From an uncultured Maritalea sp. (lineage in GTDB: Bacteria; Pseudomonadota; Alphaproteobacteria; Rhizobiales; Devosiaceae): a stretch of DNA of 7,701 nt. Position numbers and translations under genes: made by a program. This document shows, piece by piece, positions 6,461 through 7,701 of the stretch (positions within the stretch are counted from its first letter, which is position 1; the number at the start of each line of letters is the position of its first letter). The DNA lies in NCBI GenBank assembly GCA_913055925.1, contig CAJXLH010000121.1, forward strand, positions 1 through 7,701. The letters run 5' to 3'. The notes below the pieces were generated by a model. The model did not search any database. It had not been told where the DNA came from and saw only the letters and a program-made list of their open reading frames with translations.

Positions 6461-7378
6461 ATGGCCAAACATGTCGCGGTATTGATGGGTGGATGGGCAA
6501 GTGAACGAGAAGTTTCGCTTGCGTCAGGCAAAGGATGCGCCGATGCACTACGTCGCGCTGGCTATCAAGTCACCACCATCGATGTTGGCCGCGATTTGGC
6601 TGAACGTTTAAAGGCGGTAAAGCCTGATGTTGTGTTCAACGCATTGCATGGTCGTTTTGGTGAAGACGGTACGGTGCAAGGCGTGTTGGAAGTTATGGGT
6701 ATTCCTTACACGCATTCGGGTGTGTTGGCCTCAGCATTAGCAATGGACAAACACCAGTCCAAAGTAATGTTTAAGGCTGCCGGTATTCCTGTCACCGATC
6801 ACACCATTGCGCACCGTGAAGATATTGCTGCGCGCCACATTATGCCGCCGCCATACGTGGTGAAGCCTGTTGCTGATGGTTCGAGTGTGGGCGTTTTTAT
6901 CGTTCAAGCAGGGCAGGACCATCCCCCGCAAGAAATCCTTCGTTCGGATTGGCAGGGCGCCGACGAGATGATGGTTGAACGGTTTATCCCGGGGCGCGAG
7001 CTAACGTGCGCGGTGATGGGCGATGTTGCACTTGGTGTGACCGAAATAGTTACGGATCTGCACTTTTATAATTACGAAGCAAAATATGCAGATGGTGGCT
7101 CGACCCACATTTTGCCAGCGCAAGTTTCATCGAAAATTTACCAGAATGCACAAAAACTGGCTTTGTTGGCGCACAAAACGCTTGGGTGTCGTGGGGTCAC
7201 GCGAACTGATTTCCGACTAATGAACACCGCTGATGGTGGCGAGCTCATTTGTTTGGAAACAAATACCCAACCAGGCATGACGCCGACATCATTGGTGCCG
7301 GAGCTCGCTGTTCATGCGGGTCACAGTTACGAAGAATTGGTCTCCTGGATGGTGGAGGACGCAAGTTGCAACAGGTAA
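6461..7378 (+). CDS. ddl: Ddl, D-alanine--D-alanine ligase (DdlB type)
   Basis: This cytoplasmic ATP-grasp enzyme joins two D-Ala molecules into the dipeptide that MurF adds to the precursor. The 305-residue length matches the DdlB class. Marks in order are MGGWASEREVSL (9-20, with E15 for the first D-Ala), LHGRFGEDGTVQG (62-74), KPVADGSSVGV (135-145), VERFIPGRELT (172-182), FYNYEAKY (202-209), RTDF (248-251) and LETNTQPGMTPTSL (265-278), where D250, E266 and N268 are the expected metal ligands. The Tyr at 209 in the omega loop is the residue of ordinary D-Ala-D-Ala ligases, not the Phe of VanA-type D-Ala-D-Lac enzymes, so vancomycin-type depsipeptide synthesis is not suggested. The ATG follows the murB stop by three bases, with AGGTG at 6450-6454. 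The 3' end overlaps the proposed ftsQ start by 13 bases. Confidence 0.98.
   Translation: MAKHVAVLMGGWASEREVSLASGKGCADALRRAGYQVTTIDVGRDLAERLKAVKPDVVFNALHGRFGEDGTVQGVLEVMGIPYTHSGVLASALAMDKHQSKVMFKAAGIPVTDHTIAHREDIAARHIMPPPYVVKPVADGSSVGVFIVQAGQDHPPQEILRSDWQGADEMMVERFIPGRELTCAVMGDVALGVTEIVTDLHFYNYEAKYADGGSTHILPAQVSSKIYQNAQKLALLAHKTLGCRGVTRTDFRLMNTADGGELICLETNTQPGMTPTSLVPELAVHAGHSYEELVSWMVEDASCNR
7354..7358 (+). promoter_or_regulatory. Strong ribosome binding site deciding the ftsQ start
   Basis: GGAGG, followed by A, lies inside the 3' end of ddl and ends 7 bases before the TTG at 7366. It is among the best Shine-Dalgarno matches in the window. The competing in-frame ATG at 7420 has nothing comparable upstream, so this site favours the TTG start. 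Confidence 0.7.
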
Positions 7379-7701
7379 AGCGCAAAAAGGAAGCTCGGGC
7401 GCTGGCAATCGCAGCACCGATGGAAGGTGGCGCGCTTGTTCGACGCGCTCCATCAGCGCTTCGCGTTCGTGCCAAGCATGTTTGGGTTTTGCACAAGCAG
7501 CTTGCAGTGCGCCTGCTGGCTCTTCTTTTAGTCGTTTGCATTGGCGCTGTCGGCATCGCAAACCGAAATACAATCGCCAACTATGTTGCTGACCTATCAG
7601 ATCGTGGCTCTGCGCTTTTTGCACAAGCAGGGCTTTCCGTCGCGCAAATCTCTTTGTCCGGATATGCGCTGACCAACGAAGAAGAATTGTTTCAAGCGAT
7701 T
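7366..7701 (+). CDS. ftsQ: FtsQ, divisome scaffold protein (5' part)
   Basis: FtsQ is a bitopic inner-membrane protein that links early and late divisome components through its periplasmic POTRA and beta domains. Only the first 112 codons are present; the frame is open to the right edge. With the TTG at 7366 as start, residues 1-45 form a basic cytoplasmic tail (KRKKEAR near the start, several later Arg/Lys). Residues about 46-65 form one hydrophobic transmembrane helix (LAVRLLALLLVVCIGAVGIA). From about 90 the sequence GLSVAQISLSGYALTNEEEL matches the start of a FtsQ POTRA domain. TTG is preferred over ATG 7420 because of GGAGG at 7354-7358; it overlaps ddl by 13 bases, suggesting translational coupling. 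Position after ddl is standard for dcw clusters, with ftsA and ftsZ expected next. Identity rests on topology, POTRA start and context, since FtsQ sequence is weakly conserved. Confidence 0.88.
   Translation, partial: MQQVKRKKEARALAIAAPMEGGALVRRAPSALRVRAKHVWVLHKQLAVRLLALLLVVCIGAVGIANRNTIANYVADLSDRGSALFAQAGLSVAQISLSGYALTNEEELFQAI

Noticed and set aside
6461..7378. VanA-like D-Ala-D-Lac ligase
   Set aside because: The omega loop holds EAKY with the Tyr of ordinary D-Ala-D-Ala ligases, and the gene sits inside the housekeeping cluster without vanH or vanX.

Overview
The window is a stretch of the division and cell wall (dcw) cluster of a Gram-negative bacterium. All genes lie on the + strand and are tightly packed. 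Protein features point to an alphaproteobacterium, most likely of the Hyphomicrobiales/Rhizobiales: MurG begins with GGTGGHLFPA, the FtsW N-terminus carries LAEWWWTIDR, and Ddl is followed directly by FtsQ. Base composition looks roughly balanced and codon use looks even along the window. I cannot name the genus; a marine Devosia/Maritalea-like relative is only a guess.

Layout: the 3' end of murF (2-592), mraY (607-1692), a 100-base AT-richer gap (1693-1792), ftsW (1793-2965), murG (2962-4053), murC (4067-5479), murB (5480-6457), ddl (6461-7378), and the 5' end of ftsQ (from TTG 7366, running off the right edge). Apart from the mraY-ftsW gap, genes are separated by at most 14 bases or overlap (ftsW/murG by 4, ddl/ftsQ by 13). 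This fits one cotranscribed, translationally coupled operon.

How the genes work together: MurC, MurB, Ddl and MurF carry out cytoplasmic steps from UDP-GlcNAc-enolpyruvate to UDP-MurNAc-pentapeptide. MraY moves phospho-MurNAc-pentapeptide onto undecaprenyl phosphate to give lipid I, MurG adds GlcNAc to give lipid II, FtsW polymerises lipid II at the septum, and FtsQ is a scaffold of the divisome.

The most notable point is an absence. murD, which normally sits between mraY and ftsW in this cluster, is missing, and a clean 100-base spacer with a plausible promoter takes its place. Smaller observations are a perfect 11-base-arm inverted repeat inside mraY, a second hairpin inside ftsW, an FtsQ TTG start that automatic calling could miss, and unusual residues next to the FtsW catalytic aspartate. 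I saw no RNA gene, CRISPR array, mobile element or novel system.
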